From NCBI GenBank assembly GCA_014773175.1, contig VXCM01000988.1, positions 186,001 through 250,000 of the forward strand: a stretch of DNA of 64,000 nucleotides, read 5' to 3'. This DNA comes from Lucifuga dentata. Lineage: Eukaryota; Chordata; Actinopteri; Ophidiiformes; Bythitidae. Numbering within the stretch: the first letter of the stretch is position 1; the number at the start of each line of letters is the position of its first letter. Of the stretch, positions 1 to 11,023 are shown one piece after another. The notes below the pieces were generated by a model, which was not told the DNA's origin, searched no databases, and saw nothing but the letters and a program-made list of their open reading frames with translations. The translations under genes and the position numbers were made by a program.

Positions 1-984
1 AAATATGTATGAGGCAGCAGCTTTGGCCCAAATGGAGATATGGATTTGACTTGTGCCACAGTTAAAAATGAAATATAATGACATATGACCAGCAGAGATT
101 TTTTTTATTTTATGGTTCTTACGTTTGTTGATTACTGTTTAACTGATTTGTAAAAACAGTGAAACAACCTCCTGACCAACCCCCCATTCTGTTAGAGCTC
201 CCACTCCCTGTCTCCAGGCAATGACCCCCTGATGAAGGTAATATCCATGCCATCACTCATTTAGCTGAGACAGTGGCAGATTTATGACATATCCAGCTGA
301 GAGGAAGATTTTTGGAGATAGAGGGGGTAGAGGAAAGCAGGAGGGAAGTGAATGGCTTCTTATGTACTGATAGGCTAGCGGGTGTAGCCTGGGGTTCCCT
401 TAGACCTAATTACTTGCAGATTATAAGATTAGAAATCAACTTGGTCTGGAGGTGATGTGTGGTCATGCTTATTTATAAAGAGTGGTGCTTATTTATGAAA
501 AGTTTTTTTTTTTATTGGGATACATAGAGACATTTTGCTGGCTTGTAGGCTGTAAGCTGGGAGGGACTGGCAGCCTGGTTACAGACAGTAAGTTTCCTCC
601 TTTGATGTATTGTCATGCATTTGCGTTGCCCCGTGGGACAGCAGAGGATTGCCTGGATAATAAGGCCAGATTCCTAACTTTTACCGGTGGAAATACTTTC
701 CTAATGTGCCCTTCAAAGTAATGGAACTTACTCAACACACCTTAACATCAAAGTCTACCAGATCACTGCTGGATCAACACCTGGGTGAGGTGTGAACTGC
801 ACCGTGTTATCCTTGTAATCCCCCTGTTAGTGTATTCATCATCCATTCTTATTCTAAGAAGCGCAACTTTCTTCTGCGTTACTTGTAATGAAACCTAGTG
901 GTTTTATGTGGATATGAAGGCAAATAATCTGATTTTTTTTTTTTTCAACAAACGTTTGAATAAAATAGACATTGAGAACACAAA
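1..984. other. Gene-free flank downstream of the second wnt8a copy
   Basis: I see no exon with flanking splice signals and no recognisable repeat here. The short open frames are unlike any protein I know. It is 3' flanking sequence of the minus-strand Wnt8 pair; whatever gene lies beyond position 1 is not visible. Confidence 0.5.
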
Positions 985-1004
985 CTCAGTGAGTCCCAAA
1001 GACA

Positions 1005-1010
1005 TTTATT
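1005..1010 (-). terminator. Poly(A) signal of the second wnt8a copy
   Basis: The minus strand reads AATAAA here, about 265 bp beyond the stop codon at 1274-1276. It is the first canonical hexamer downstream of the stop, so the 3' UTR would end near 985-990. The UTR contains a GT/CA microsatellite and an assembly join at 1140, so its true length is probably shorter than drawn. Confidence 0.6.
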
Positions 1011-1080
1011 TTCTTCATTTGAACAACGCAGAATACATAAATAGACAAAAGTTTACAAAAGTTTACAGTGTACAAAAGTT

Positions 1081-1086
<6 letters not shown>

Positions 1087-1122
<36 letters not shown>

Positions 1123-1140
1123 GTTTTATTTTTTAAAGTN

Positions 1141-1177
<37 letters not shown>

Positions 1178-1193
1178 GTTTTATTTTTTAAAG
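1087..1193. repeat. GT microsatellite duplicated around a single N (assembly join)
   Basis: A (GT)n run followed by TTTTGTTTTATTTTTTAAAGT stands on both sides of the N at 1140, each unit about 53 bp. This is best read as one microsatellite whose two contig ends were not merged. It lies in the 3' UTR of the second wnt8a copy. Confidence 0.8.
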
Positions 1194-1273
1194 TGCAAAT
1201 ATCAGGCCAGTCATTTTCAGGAGAAGCTCTTATTTGATAGACTCGTTTGACAATGTCTTGCAGAATTTTAAGA

Positions 1274-3075
1274 TTATTTAGGTCCACGATATCTCTTTCT
1301 AAAGCCATGCATTTCATTGCTTTCCCTTTGGGCGCACACATGTTTGACTATAACCTGAGAACAATCCTCACAGTTCACCTTGCAGCACCAGTGGAATTTG
1401 CAGTTGCAGCTGCTGATAACCTCCATGCGCCTCTCCTCCACCCTCAGGCCGCATTCATGACACAACCTGCGGCAGCTGCGCCTCTCCCACTGGGTTAAAC
1501 CCTCTCCGTGCTGCAGGCACTCTCGGCCCTCGGTGCCGTACAGCCCCAGACTGGTGTTCTTCTTGCAGTAATCTGGAGAGTTCTCCAGGTAGATGAGCTC
1601 CGTCTTGGCGATGCTGCCGAACGCGATGGCACCCCGGCTGTCCGCGCTGTTTCCAGCCTTCAGTCGCTTTTTGTCTTCGTCCAGCTTTTGAGCTTGGCTA
1701 TGCTTGATCTTTAAATAGTTACCAATTTCCCTGAAATCGGAAAGCTGTTCCCAGCAAGTTTTGACACTGCAGCTCTCAGACATGCCGTGACATCTGCAGA
1801 TGCGCTTCATCGTCGCCTTCACAGCCTGTTAAGAAACAGATGTTGCTTACTGACAACGATATAAGTTTACATAAGGTCAGATAGTGTTGGTGGTGTGAAG
1901 TGCAAGGTTCTCACCAGACGTCCAGCCTCGTTGTTGTGCAGATTGACAGCAGCCCTGGAGTCCTGACCAGTCTCCAGAGCGTCTACATGCTGTTTGGAAA
2001 TCTTCTCCCCGAAATCCACGTTGTCGCTGCAGCCGCCCCATAACCAGCCACGACCGCCTGCACAGACAGCATCACTTTAATTTCCACCAAAAATCACATG
2101 GAACCAATTATTGACACTCCAAAAGAACAGCTGACTGGAACAGTTGTTTTTATGCTCCAGTATCCAAAGTTATTCTCTGTAATTTAAGCCTCACCAATCT
2201 TCCCGTTCTTTGAGACGTCGCAGCCGCAGTTGTCAAGGTCTCCCAGACTGCAGTTCCTAGTCAGCGTGTACATGACCCCTGCTGCACTTATTGCATGGAC
2301 GAAAGATGTCTCTCTGGTGGCTAAATTGAGTGACAAAGAAAGCAAAAAACCGTTAAATTTGGTACAATAACGGATTTGACAGTGCTCAACTCTTGTGCGT
2401 AAAAGACGCGTAAGCAATGCGTAAAAACATTCCCAGAGGTGACCCGATGTTGGTACATGTTTGACTTGCTTGATTCAGTGAGAGATTTATGCATGAATGT
2501 CCAATTGTTGTTAAGGTTTTATTTTTCAGTGTTTACAGTGCAGGAATTAATGTTAATGTTAAAGTTAATTTACAGGCAAAACCTACCGCTTCTTAATCCT
2601 TTCAGTTGGATGGCGCTATCTGGACAGTTCCACCGATCCCACGCGAACTGATGCTTGCACTCTTCAATCCCGTTCTGTGTGCCCACCTGCACGCTGCCTG
2701 CATAGGTGAGATAGGCCTGCAGGACAGACAGGGAGAGAGTGTCATTTTTTTGGCTTGTACACGTTTGATTTTGAAAATATTGTCCCTTATCGGAATTGTG
2801 CCCCCNNNNNNNNNNNNNNNNNNNNNNNNNNNNNNNNNNNNNNNNNNNNNNNNNNNNNNNNNNNNNNNNNNNNNNNNNAAAAAAAAAAAAAAATCACCTT
2901 TGGTCCCGTCATCAGAAAGTTACTTGCGACCCTGCAGAAGAATGAATGCAAATGAATGGATGAATCAATCATATAGCAAACATGCAGGCAAACGGTATTA
3001 ATAATCTTACCAAGCATGTCCCAGGTAGATTTTGGAGTATATAAGAAGCAGGAGCCAAAATAATGATCGCATCAT
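1274..3075 (-). CDS. wnt8a: Wnt8 family secreted signalling protein, downstream tandem copy (second wnt8a ORF)
   Basis: Complete six-exon gene. Coding exons on the minus strand are 3075-3011, 2931-2898, 2716-2587, 2320-2195, 2057-1915 and 1825-1274. Every junction is GT-AG and the sum is 1050 nt (349 aa). Residues 1-21 are a hydrophobic signal peptide; two adjacent ATGs (3075 and 3072) could start it. Wnt hallmarks follow: [49 protein letters not shown], the CHG..(S)xSC lipidation loop and the C-terminal [11 protein letters not shown] finger. All 22 cysteines seen in the upstream paralogue are present, as are N-glycosylation motifs NCS and NTS. Family role: a palmitoleoylated ligand for Frizzled/LRP in canonical Wnt signalling, needed for ventrolateral mesoderm and posterior fate. 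Oddities: the loop reads S-E-S-C (Glu183) where Wnts normally have S-G-S-C; three residues are missing before GLRS in exon 3, and two after RGAIA in the last exon. Intron 2 holds a 73-N gap. The Wnt8 identity is firm; the 8a assignment rests on the tandem arrangement and overall sequence. Confidence 0.95.
2806..2878. other. Assembly gap of 73 N
   Basis: The gap lies in the intron between coding exons 2 and 3 of the downstream wnt8a copy, bordered by CCCCC on the left and an A run on the right. It removes no coding sequence, because both neighbouring exons are intact with correct phases. Confidence 0.95.
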
Positions 3076-3804
3076 TTTGAGTTGTACGCCGTTAGACCTG
3101 AAAGAAGAGAACTGCTTATTTTGTCCCGGTCTGCTGCAACTTTCTCCTTTATTTGAACGGGTGACAAATGCAACTCTTGTTCTTTGCCCCCCGTTGTCGG
3201 AGAAAGCTGATTGGGCGACTGGATCAGGAAACGCCTCTTTGCGCACTTCAAAGCGAGGCATTAGGTGATAGTATATGGTTTCCTGAGGCTGCAGGACACC
3301 AACCAATATACAAATAACGGAATCAGAACTTCAAAACTCTCACCCAGACAAATCAAAGGAGTCACACTTATTATAAAAATATTTATTAGGTAAACAAATA
3401 TATATGACAATTTTCAGACAACAAAGAAGACTCAGTAACAGACCAAAAAAAAAAAAAAAAAAAANAAAAAAAAAAAAAAAAAAATCCAATAACACAATAA
3501 TTTAGATTGAAGACATAAAGAGTCATCCTGTATGGGGAATTTGGTCCTCATAAAACTAAATATGACTTAGGCTATATACAGAACGTTTTTCAAATCAACT
3601 AATATAAAGTGCATTGAACTGCTGTTGTGTGATGTGAAGTCATAAATATGACATTCTTGTAATACAGAATAATACTTATTGATTCAAACATGCTCTGCCC
3701 CCCCCCNCCCCCCCTTAACAGGACAAACGGGTATAGATAATGGATGGATGATTCAAAGATGTTCATATAAATATTGAGCGTATTTGTCCTGGAACACATG
3801 GCAC
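3076..3804 (-). promoter_or_regulatory. Short spacer between the two wnt8a copies (3' UTR of the first, 5' region of the second)
   Basis: These 729 bp must hold the 3' UTR of the upstream gene and any separate promoter of the downstream gene. Two low-complexity tracts are present, an A run broken by an N at 3465 and a C run broken by an N at 3707. I see no strong TATA box; CATATACTATC near 3270-3280 (minus strand) is only a weak candidate. The zebrafish wnt8a locus is known to give a bicistronic transcript, so part or all of this spacer may be transcribed through. That is inference. Confidence 0.5.
3382..3387 (-). terminator. Candidate poly(A) signal of the upstream wnt8a copy
   Basis: The minus strand reads AATAAA about 420 bp beyond the stop at 3805 and about 307 bp before the start of the next gene. 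Used, it gives a monocistronic message for the first copy; skipped, it permits read-through into the second. Confidence 0.5.
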
Positions 3805-5792
3805 TCAGTGTCTCCTTCCACGATGCCTGCGTCTGGTTTTATTCTGTGGTTTTCTTCCACTGTTTTTACGTGCACAGTAATATTTGGCAACAATATGCGT
3901 GCATTTCTCGCACTTAACTGTGCAGCACCAGTGAAATTTACAATTGCAGCTGCTGACAACCTCAGTGCGCTTCTCCACCACCCTCAGCCCACATGTGTAG
4001 CACAGCCTACGACAGCTTCGCTTCTCCCACTGGGAAACGTTCTTGTCATTCTTCTGACACTCGCGTCCCTCCGTGCCGTGAAACCCCAAACTCAGATTCT
4101 TGATGCAGTAATCCGGAGAATCCTCCAGGTAAATGAGCTCCGTCCGAGCGATGCTTCTGAAGGCGTGCGCGATGGCTCTTCTGTTGTCCGCGCTGTTTCC
4201 AGCCCTCTCTGGCTTCTTGTCCATCTCCAGTTTCTTTGCCTGTTGGTGTTTCAGCTTCAGGTAGTTCCCCACATCTCTGAAGTCAGCCTGCTGCATCCAG
4301 CAAGTTTGGATGCTGCAGCTCCCAGACACTCCGTGACACTTACAGGCTCTCCTCATGGTAGCTTTAATGGCCTGCAAAGAAAGTGAGTGATAGTTGGATA
4401 TTAATTTATCAAACATGCATTAAGTCCAAATCCACTTATAAAGGCTGTTGAGACTATATTAATTTTGTTATGTTTTGACGACACAACCTATGATAACTTC
4501 AACGTATATAAAGTGATTAAAAAAAAGTTGAGATAGCTTCAGTATATTAGAGTATAATAAACCATGTTTTACCAGTCTGCCTGCCTCGTTGTTATGCAGA
4601 TTGACTGCTGCGCGGGAGTCATGTCCATCTTCCAGAGCATCCACAAAGTGTTTGGAGATCTTCTCTCCGAACGCCACATTATCACTGCAGCCTCCCCAGA
4701 TCCAGCCTTTACCACCTAAAATGCACAGTAATATTCAATTATAAGGACAGAAATACCAGTGAATTATTTAGTCTAAATCTAAAATATCTTTCCTTCAAAA
4801 CGAATATTCACCACTTTATTAGTCATTACCAACTTACCTGTCTGTCCAATTTTGGAGTCATCACAGCCGCAATTGTCGAAGTCCCCCATACTACAGTTCT
4901 TGGTCAGCGTGTACATCACTCCGGCCGCGCTGATGGCATGGACAAAAGACGTCTCCCTTGTGGCTGAATTGAGTGATAAGAAAAGCAAAACAGCTTTAAA
5001 GTTTGCTATCAAGTTTTCCATAATGACCGTGTTCAAATCTTGTGCGTAAAAGGTGCGTAAAGGCAGAACCAAGGCGCCGAAACCGTGCGTAAAGGCAGTA
5101 CCAGACATCAATTGATGATGGTATGTTTGACAACAAGTGTTTTAACTATACTTAATTTATCCCTATAAAGAAAGTCAGATTTCGTTTGTGTCACCCGAAG
5201 GCCAGAACGCAGGGACAGACACAGACTATTTTACATTTTGCGGTTAGGGACTTTTTGCTCAAGGGCACTCCATGCCATACCATCTTACTTTATATTATGC
5301 ATTTAAATCAAGTAATTACATATTTTCTTACCACTTCGAAGTCCGTTGTGTGTGGATAACTGCATTGCGCTCTCTGGGCAATTCCACCTGTCCCACGCAA
5401 ACTGGTGTTTACACTCTTGTATTCCACTCTGTGCGCCCGCTTGCACGCTGCTCGCATAGGTTAGAAATGCCTTTGGGAAGAAAGCAAAGAACTTCGTTAT
5501 TTGCATGACCTATTCGTGTATCTGTTGGACTTAAAGCGTAGCAAAGCCTCCAGACAGATAAAAAGAGGGGAAAAAATATTTACCTTAGGTCCGGTCATGA
5601 GGAAATTATTTACCGTCCTGCAGAGAGAAAACACAAAAGGCGCATTAAGACCATGGTGCTAACAAAACCAAACACAAATCCTGTGGAATTTTCAAACGGC
5701 AGTTTCCAAAAACTGATATACCAAGCCGGTGTACGCTGAAAATGACAGCACACGGACAGAGCCATGGCTGCGAGGAGACGCCAGGGTTCCAT
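3805..5792 (-). CDS. wnt8a: Wnt8 family secreted signalling protein, upstream tandem copy (first wnt8a ORF)
   Basis: Complete six-exon gene. Coding exons on the minus strand are 5792-5722, 5617-5584, 5470-5332, 4963-4838, 4715-4573 and 4371-3805. They sum to 1080 nt (359 aa), the usual Wnt8 length. A signal peptide begins [16 protein letters not shown]; the upstream ATG at 5792 was chosen over an internal one at 5765 because it keeps the N-terminal n-region. The mature part has [40 protein letters not shown], the canonical CHGVSGSCS loop with the acylated serine at about residue 189, and the [11 protein letters not shown] finger. There are 22 cysteines and potential N-glycosylation at NCS, NLS, NVS and NKT. 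The C-terminus is very basic. The ligand acts outside the cell through Frizzled/LRP5/6 and beta-catenin, typically in mesoderm patterning. Two splice sites are non-ideal: the exon 1 donor is GTATAT, and the exon 3 acceptor ends AAAG, not CAG. The phases match the downstream paralogue exactly, supporting tandem duplication. Confidence 0.96.
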
Positions 5793-5893
5793 GGCGGCTG
5801 TATTCCAAACGGAAGGCGCGTTGTAGAATCCGAGATGCGAGTGTGAGGAGAGGAGAAGGCAACTGAACTTCTGGCAGGACTCCACGCTGATGA

Positions 5894-5901
5894 TATTTAT
5901 A
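5894..5901 (-). promoter_or_regulatory. TATA box of the upstream wnt8a copy
   Basis: The minus strand reads CCATATAAATATC, containing TATAAATA, 102 bp upstream of the start codon. A start of transcription near 5865 would leave a 5' UTR of about 70-75 nt. No other strong TATA lies between here and the ATG. Confidence 0.7.
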
Positions 5902-5910
5902 TGGTCTGCA

Positions 5911-5920
5911 CCCTTTGATT
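5911..5920. promoter_or_regulatory. TCF/LEF-type site next to the wnt8a TATA box
   Basis: The plus strand reads CCCTTTGATT (minus strand AATCAAAGGG), a close match to the TCF/LEF core CTTTGAT. It ends 9 bp upstream of the TATA box. Its placement suggests the gene may respond to beta-catenin, a known theme for early Wnt8 genes, but occupancy is inferred only. Confidence 0.5.
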
Positions 5921-7923
5921 GACAGATTTGTCCCCGTAACATTTCACTGTGAAAATGCCCCAACCACGACATTGATTGCCGTGTCCTATAGACAAATAGG
6001 AGACTTCGGTGCATAACTACACTTCAAAGAGATGACGCACACATTTAAACAGCCCTCATTCATTCATTCACCTGTTGTTCCCAGGCTTTAACACTTTTCC
6101 CAGGCAGTGAAACATTAAGAAGTAAATCGGTAATATTCAATATTGAATAAAATTGACCTAAAGACTTAAAATAACTCTATAATCACATTAAGGCCCATTA
6201 TGTGAAAAGTTGATATAAAACTGCTTAAGACACTATAAGGCCTCTATGAGAATGATATAGAAATATTCATTGATTATAGGAATATTAAATTGATTATGTC
6301 ATTATGGGAATTTGAAAAGGCTTGACAAATGCATAGAAATCAGAAAACCAAAATATTGGTAAATCTGAATATTGTGAGCCTCAAAATTATTTATTATGGC
6401 ACAATTTGGTTTCCTCGATAGGCTATAAGACTACATTTCATATTTGATAAATTATGGGCATTAGAATACAGAAATCCAACGCTGTGAAACTTCATGTTGG
6501 AGAAGTTTGGGACCTGCGCTTTGGGAAATGGCTCCAGTGTCCCAGGTGACTACAAAGCCATAAAGTCTTTCAGCAGTTTACGATATAGTCATGTAAATAC
6601 TGCCTCACACATCAGCGACATTGGCATCGTCGTGATAATAGGATAATAGTTGTTCCCCTGGAAAACAACTTGGTGTGAAAACAGTCTGGAATTTACAAGA
6701 GCAAAACAAATAGGAACTAAACTTTTAAACCCTTATATTGCATGTTGCATCTCATGATTTTGCCGACAAACCAAGATAAATTCACATTGTTGTCTCATTA
6801 TGGGAATCTGGGATTATCCCCTTTGTCCCATTGGATTGATTTCATTCCTGCTGATTATATTTGATTTGGGCTGCATAATCATGTTAATCATCAAAATCCA
6901 TCACGCCAGTTTCTGTCTTCATACTGATTTAATGCGAGAAGAGAAGTTACCGCATGATCAGCATTAAAGTTTTTAAATGAAATTGTTACACTTGTCAAAT
7001 CCCCTATAAACCACTCAAAATCCCCTAAAACAACAATTCACTCAGTGCTGCAGACAATAGGCGGGCGGCTGGGTGAGGTCACCCACATAATAGCGGCGAG
7101 GTGGAGGTGAAGATAATCCTGACTAATAAGATATCACCCACATCCACGCTACAGCTACTGAAACCTAAATATCCCCAACACCTGGATGCGAAATAATAGA
7201 GCTATTAAAATCAATCTGGGATGCTTCATAATTTGTCTTTGACTGAGTGCTTCTTAAGTGCGCCCTCAGCGGTTTTAACAGAATCTTTATGGGTTAATAA
7301 CCCGCAAACAATGGTCTATCAGTGGGCGTGTTTCTGCGTGGGTGCTGGAGATCCCATCAATGTCGAAACTCTCAAGGAGAAATCACGTGAGCTGTTAATT
7401 AAAAAAAAAATAATAATAATTAGGTTTTCAAACAGAGGACAAAAACATCTGTCAAGGGTGTCCTAACTTTACAGAAATATGATATTAATTCTAATAATTG
7501 CTATCTGTCTATCCCTATATAGAGAGAGACAAAAATGAAACAAAGACCAATAAATAATAATAATAATTTAATGCTCTACACTTGTTACAGGTCCACACAG
7601 ATTATTTAGTTTATAGATTCAGCATTGCTCAAATCTTTTGAACAGATTGTATGTGTATTCAACCTCATACACCTTTTCGAAAAGAGGAAACAACTTCAGG
7701 GTCAAGACCTTTGCACCCACGATGCTTAAAATAACATGAATTGGGAATGCATCTTAATTAAAAGTCCTGGCAGGTATTTCAGACACATTAGGAGTGCGGG
7801 GTGGCGCTGATGGGTGATTTGTGGCAGCGTAGGGTGAGAGGAATCTCGCAGCAAAGTCTGAGGAGGTGAGAGCTTTGACAGGAGGAGGAAGGTGGCAGGA
7901 GCGCCGACGCCAGTGCGACGCGG

Positions 7924-7931
7924 TGACGTCA
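7924..7931. promoter_or_regulatory. Perfect CRE palindrome in a small CpG-rich patch
   Basis: TGACGTCA is the consensus binding palindrome for CREB/ATF proteins. It sits in about 75 bp of GC-rich sequence inside AT-rich DNA, which resembles a small promoter or regulatory element. No transcript start or exon is recognisable next to it. Confidence 0.35.
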
Positions 7932-8627
7932 CGCCCATTTGGTGCAATCAGCGACTGCTGCAGAATGTTCCAAATATCATTCCTGTCAGGTGTTATTGAA
8001 GAGTTCTTTACAAAAAACCGGATAGATCAATTAAAGAAAAAATAAAAATTATAAATGTGCATTCCAGGTTATATCAGGCAAAGTTTACATTACTTTATTT
8101 ATATATATTTTTAAATTTTAATCCAACATCAGGTTGATTGATATTACCGGGAATGCACAATCCAATTAATTATTTGATTAATTAATAAACATACATGACA
8201 GGCCGTAAGTTTGTCCCCCAAATTTAGCATGACCTGACTGTGTAGCAAGTTAATCCAAAATGATGTGGGAGAAGGCAGACAGTAGCTATTGAATACAATG
8301 TTAACCCACATCAGCAGGGAGTTGGAACACAACTGCACTAATACAGACTGGGCGTGTCTTCATTAAAAGTCATTTCTTAAGCCATAGTGGCTACGTAATG
8401 TGCCCTTGTTGATAAATTCTTGAAAACTAATCAGTTACATTAATTTTATATACTTTTTGTCATTTCCTGTGCAATAAATTCCACAGTCCAAACAGTGTAT
8501 TGATGTTTTGTTTTTGTTTTTTTTTAATCTGGGGTGGCCTCAAACTTCTGGCCTGCATGTTTTTGTTAAAGATGGTAAATCATCATCATCATCTTACTTG
8601 TTATCATTATCATCGATTTTTTTAATA

Positions 8628-8636
8628 TTAGTAGTA

Positions 8637-8665
<29 letters not shown>
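8628..8665. repeat. (TAG)n trinucleotide microsatellite
   Basis: Repeated TAG/GTA units with one GTGG interruption, ending before TATAAAAAC. Confidence 0.85.
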
Positions 8666-8667
<2 letters not shown>

Positions 8668-9046
8668 AAAAACTAGTATTTGTGTTTTTAATATTTAGTG
8701 TACCATATATCGCATTATCATATATTATCTGTGATGGTAATTAAAACATATTGGGATGTGGCAATATTAGTTATGAGTTACTCACACAGGATACTCTTGA
8801 CAGATTATTTTATGCAGCATTTTTTCAAAATGTCACTTAAAATTACAACTTTATTATTATTGTTGTTTTTGTAGTGATATGATGGCAAATATGATATTCA
8901 TGACAGGAAGCCTCTGCTGTGATTGGTTAAAGCTAATACATGATTCAGCCCATTCCTCATGGGGACATTGTGGACATTAAAAGTGGGCCAGAAATAAAAT
9001 ATAATGAAGAGAGCAGCACAGTGTTGATTGGTTCCACTTCTTCATA

Positions 9047-9052
9047 TTTATT
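9047..9052 (-). terminator. Poly(A) signal of the beta-thymosin gene
   Basis: AATAAA on the minus strand, about 380 bp downstream of the stop at 9434-9436. The resulting 3' UTR of about 400 nt is typical for beta-thymosin messages. Confidence 0.6.
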
Positions 9053-9433
9053 TCATAAAGAAAAGTAAAAAGATTATGAAAACATCCCACATGATTTTAG
9101 CTTCTGATTGCCCACTTGTAGCCCCCCACCTCCCCCTAGCCTGGCTGCCTGCCTTTCTCTCTGTGCTACATCACAACAACACTTCCCAGTTTGGCAATAA
9201 AGACGACATGTTTAGCTAGAGGCTAGCAGTGCAAGACAGGCACCCAGGCTAAAAGTGCTCCTCCCACGTGTGAGAGAGCCCCCGTGTGAGGACGCCATAT
9301 TCCCTCACGGCACCCCGTTGATCCCAAGAGCACCCTTTTCAAAAAAGACAAAAAGAGATCCAAATACTGTGATAATCAAAACAAAGTGCTTTTTGCTGTG
9401 GCATCTCAGCTTCTTTTCTTCATGTGCTAAAAG

Positions 9434-9936
<503 letters not shown>

Positions 9937-10150
9937 TCACACACACACGTACACATGGACGTGAACGATGGCTGCCTCCCACACACACCCTGCCTTTTTT
10001 TTTTTTTTTTTTNTTTTTTTTTTTTTTTTTTGCTTCATTCCAAAATGCTCATAATGACATGTAGCTAACATGAGTCCTATTTTTACCTCTGTTCATTCCT
10101 TTGTTTCTGCTCTTCCTCTAAGGGATGAAGGCTTTGTTCTCCCTCTGAAA

Positions 10151-10151
10151 C

Positions 10152-10184
<33 letters not shown>

Positions 10185-10195
10185 TCTTTCTCTGC
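10151..10195. repeat. CT microsatellite in the proposed thymosin intron 1
   Basis: Runs of CT with TG and TTT interruptions. A T run broken by an N (10013) lies about 130 bp to its left. Confidence 0.85.
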
Positions 10196-10817
10196 ATCCA
10201 CCCCTGCAGCCTCGTGGAAGCAATGCCTCACAGCCTTCACTGCAGTCATATTCCTCACCTAGCTTCAGGTCTGACTAATTTGCCTTGTACAGTCTGTCCC
10301 AGTCATGCCGTTTGGACCATTGCTTTCTCAGAGACTAGCATAGAAATATGACAAGCTCACTAGCCTGCAGCAAGCAATTTTCAAACCAAGCTAATGTGAA
10401 ATTATTCCCACCAGATCAAATTTAAATGGGGCCTGATGGAACCGGTTTGACATACAAATAGACATGCTTGGGTTCATGGTCAGAATTCTAAACTTCAAAT
10501 TTTCTTCAAGTGAGGCACACAGAGTCATTTCCCTGAGCTTTGAATGCTGTCTATATCCAGCTCTGCCAAACCCTTACAGAAAAAAGAACATCATTTTCAG
10601 TTAATCAGCACACTCAAATCTCAACATAAGGCCTATTGTTTTTTAATCACCAGCACATCCCTTTTTCTCATCATTCCACTGCTGCCAGTAGGAGCCAGCT
10701 TCAGCTGATCCAGCCACACCCCAGTCCTTTGTTTGACTCCTGGTAAAATTGAATCAGAAAGAGGCATGCAGACAGAAAAAATAAACACAAATGGTGACAG
10801 AGATAATTCTTTCTTAC

Positions 10818-10930
10818 CGGTGTTCCTCACAGACGTGGGCTAAAATCCACCAGTGGAAAGACGAGGGAGAGACGGAGAGATGGAGAAGGAAGAGCGATAC
10901 GGAAGCTGAGAGAATCTACCAGTGTGTGCA
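10818..10930 (-). other. Putative untranslated first exon of the beta-thymosin gene
   Basis: The minus strand has a strong donor, CACCG followed by GTAAGAAAG, with the exon edge at 10818. A weak TATA-like TTATACC lies at about 10954-10960, preceded by a CT-rich tract. An exon of about 110 nt with a 1.1-kb first intron would fit beta-thymosin gene structure. The 5' edge is approximate and no transcript evidence is available. Confidence 0.4.
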
Positions 10931-10960
10931 CGCCTCTCTGCATCCAGGGTGTGGGTATAA

Positions 10961-11023
10961 GAGAGGGAGGGGGAGGGAGAGAGAGAGGGAGAGAAAGGGA
11001 GAGAGAGGGAGGGGGAGGGAGAG
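10961..11023. repeat. GA-rich tract next to the proposed thymosin promoter
   Basis: GAGAGAGGGAG-type repeats; on the gene's strand this is a CT-rich tract immediately upstream of the presumed start of transcription. A 58-bp T run with an N at 11208 follows further right. Confidence 0.8.

Larger units (their letters stand above)
5921..9030. other. Intergenic region between wnt8a and the beta-thymosin gene
   Basis: No coding exon found. The region is mostly AT-rich. It holds a GC-rich, CpG-containing patch at about 7860-7935 with a perfect CRE palindrome TGACGTCA at 7924-7931, and a block at about 7050-7145 with GGGTGAGGTCACCC and TAATCC-type motifs. Upstream enhancers of wnt8a would be expected here, but none can be proved from the sequence. 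Confidence 0.5.

Noticed and set aside
908..1341. Open frames made of repeated CV or TH
   Set aside because: They are translations of the GT/CA microsatellite and its assembly duplicate.
1247..1714. Plus-strand open frames across the last exon of the second wnt8a copy
   Set aside because: They are antisense shadows of the Wnt8 coding sequence on the minus strand.
3447..3484. A run near the first wnt8a 3' UTR as evidence of retroposition
   Set aside because: The run is broken by an N join, and the gene retains all introns, so it is ordinary low-complexity DNA.
3784..4386. 200-codon plus-strand frame
   Set aside because: It is the antisense of the last exon of the upstream wnt8a copy and has no protein signature of its own.
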